DNA from: Aureispira sp.
GTDB taxonomy: Bacteria; Bacteroidota; Bacteroidia; Chitinophagales; Saprospiraceae
Reading direction: 5' to 3'
Assembly: GCA_024222455.1 (NCBI GenBank)
Contig: JAAEPD010000489.1
Coordinates: 1 to 33,358 of the forward strand
Length of the DNA: 33,358 bases
In this document: one piece after another, positions 32,534 to 33,358 of the stretch
Numbering within the stretch: position 1 is the first letter of the stretch
How the letters are laid out: the number at the start of each line of letters is the position of its first letter
Program-made: the position numbers and the translations under genes
Notes under the pieces: model-generated
Databases searched by the model: none
Told to the model about the DNA's origin: nothing
The model's input: only the letters and a program-made list of their open reading frames with translations

Positions 32534-32905
32534 TTACTTCTTTTTCCAAACTTTCCTAGGTATTATTGCAACTTTTTGAGGAGGGTTTCCTCCATGAGTA
32601 AATAACTCAATTGCTATTAGTTCTTCCTTTGTTAATTGGGGGACTTTCCAATCTAAAGCATATTCGATAAACTTTAATGGCAAGTTTTTAATTAAACCTT
32701 TATTCACATCCTTAATCAAATCCATAGACCAGACCCATTTCCCATCAGAAAAAAGGCTTGGCTCATTATCTCCTGCAATATAACAAATGCAATAACCACT
32801 CTTTAAATAATCAATTATTAACTTTTTCATCTTATTAGAGGCAGAAATATTGCTTTTTGAAGAATTATCATCAATCAGATTATCTAAAATTTTATATTCC
32901 ATCAT
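32534..32905 (-). CDS. hypothetical soluble protein
   Basis: 123 residues from the ATG at 32905; a TTG one codon upstream is less likely. No signal peptide or membrane segment. Visible features are a basic KMKKLIIDYLKSGY helix, a CICYIAGDNEPSLFSDGKWVW strand region and a LTKEELIAIELFTHG helix. I do not recognise a family. The mixed alpha/beta layout with an aromatic GKWVW stretch, and a position after a secreted-protein gene, is reminiscent of small immunity proteins, but that is conjecture. Confidence 0.5.
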   Translation of the reverse strand: MMEYKILDNLIDDNSSKSNISASNKMKKLIIDYLKSGYCICYIAGDNEPSLFSDGKWVWSMDLIKDVNKGLIKNLPLKFIEYALDWKVPQLTKEELIAIELFTHGGNPPQKVAIIPRKVWKKK

Positions 32906-32951
32906 CAATCATTTCCAAATTACCCTTTTTTATAAAAGACTCAAATCTCTA

Positions 32952-33358
32952 TCATCGAATCAAGGTCACATTCCCCTTTTGGAATAAGGTATAACCATCA
33001 TCACATTTACAATCTAGATAATAGCCAAATACATCCGGAGGCAAGGTTTTTCCTTTGAAGGTACCATCCCAACCAATATCAAGACTAGTTGTTTCAAACA
33101 CCTTTTCGCCCCAACGATCATAGACAGCAAAATAAAGCTCTCGGATATTCGCTCCACGTACATAAAGAACATCGTTTTGTCCATCGTTGTTAGGCGTAAA
33201 TGCATTGGGCACAAAAACATTAGGATTGCTACACTGTGGTGGCTTTATATTCATCACGATAGAATCCTGATTGCTACAGCCTTTACTATTGGTGACGGTG
33301 AGATTATACACAGTAGTAACTGTTGGAGTAACTACTGGATTATATATAGTAGTAGAAC
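32952..33358 (-). CDS. T9SS type B (gliding-motility CTERM) surface protein, 3' end only
   Basis: The frame is open to the window edge, so only the last 134 residues are seen. A Thr/Val-rich strand with VTTVYNLTVTNSKGCSNQDS is the end of a PKD/SprB-type repeat. It is followed by the type B sorting domain: FVPNAFTPNNDGQNDVLYV, YDRWGEKVFE, GWDGTFKGKTLPPDVFGYYL and a final GNVTLIR. This domain sends large adhesins such as SprB through the type IX system. The start lies outside the window. Confidence 0.9.
   Translation of the reverse strand, partial: STTIYNPVVTPTVTTVYNLTVTNSKGCSNQDSIVMNIKPPQCSNPNVFVPNAFTPNNDGQNDVLYVRGANIRELYFAVYDRWGEKVFETTSLDIGWDGTFKGKTLPPDVFGYYLDCKCDDGYTLFQKGNVTLIR

Overview
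The window is AT-rich chromosomal DNA of a Bacteroidota bacterium. Gene content suggests a marine or gliding lineage such as the Saprospiria, but that rank is an inference. The phylum call rests on type IX secretion C-terminal domains of both type A and type B, a TonB-dependent receptor/DUF4249 lipoprotein pair, a LytTR regulator with an N-terminal membrane domain, a duplicated ExbD operon, a MenI-like thioesterase, promoters of the TTTG/TAnnTTTG type and the absence of Shine-Dalgarno sites. I see no rRNA, tRNA, CRISPR array, transposase or phage structural genes.

Layout. 1-344: a MITE-like repeat (element A) and a leader. 345-2915 (+): a coiled-coil NlpC/P60-like cysteine peptidase without a signal peptide, then an R2K-clade ATP-grasp ligase with a terminator hairpin just before its start codon. 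6459-2928 (-): an outer-membrane operon of TonB-dependent receptor, DUF4249 lipoprotein and a small secreted protein. 6567-9208 (+): three envelope genes of unknown role (membrane-anchored coiled coil, anti-sigma-like TPR protein, secreted basic protein), each followed by a hairpin terminator. 9952-10076 (-): a membrane protein and a hot-dog thioesterase. 12353-10625 (-): histidine kinase and OmpR-type regulator. 16261-12539 (-): a 1240-residue type IX secreted multi-repeat protein. 19444-16509 (-): an ExbB-ExbD-ExbD-(ExbD-like)-TonB energy-transducing operon. 21578-19686 (-): secreted S41 peptidase and SUKH/SMI1-KNR4 protein. 23483-21690 (-): DUF1295 membrane enzyme and LytTR regulator. 24477-23635 (-): membrane-anchored peroxiredoxin-like protein. 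24478-25039: a 221-bp MITE-like element with a target duplication. 31210-25040 (-): a giant alpha-2-macroglobulin-like protein. 31211-31611: a second member of the element A family (element B). 31612-31887 (+): a small membrane protein. 33358-32004 (-): the 3' end of a type-B T9SS adhesin gene and two orphan genes.

How it fits together. Most products act in the envelope: TonB energisation (exb/tonB operon) could drive the receptor at 4147-6459, T9SS exports the large adhesin-like proteins, and A2M, S41 and redoxin proteins act in the periplasm. The best regulatory inference is that the LytTR protein controls the neighbouring S41 peptidase. A pair of 9-bp direct repeats with a 12-bp spacer lies 3 bp upstream of a good Bacteroidota promoter for that gene, and a similar pair lies before the LytTR operon itself. 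Three non-coding MITE-like elements in intergenic regions are the clearest unexplained structures.
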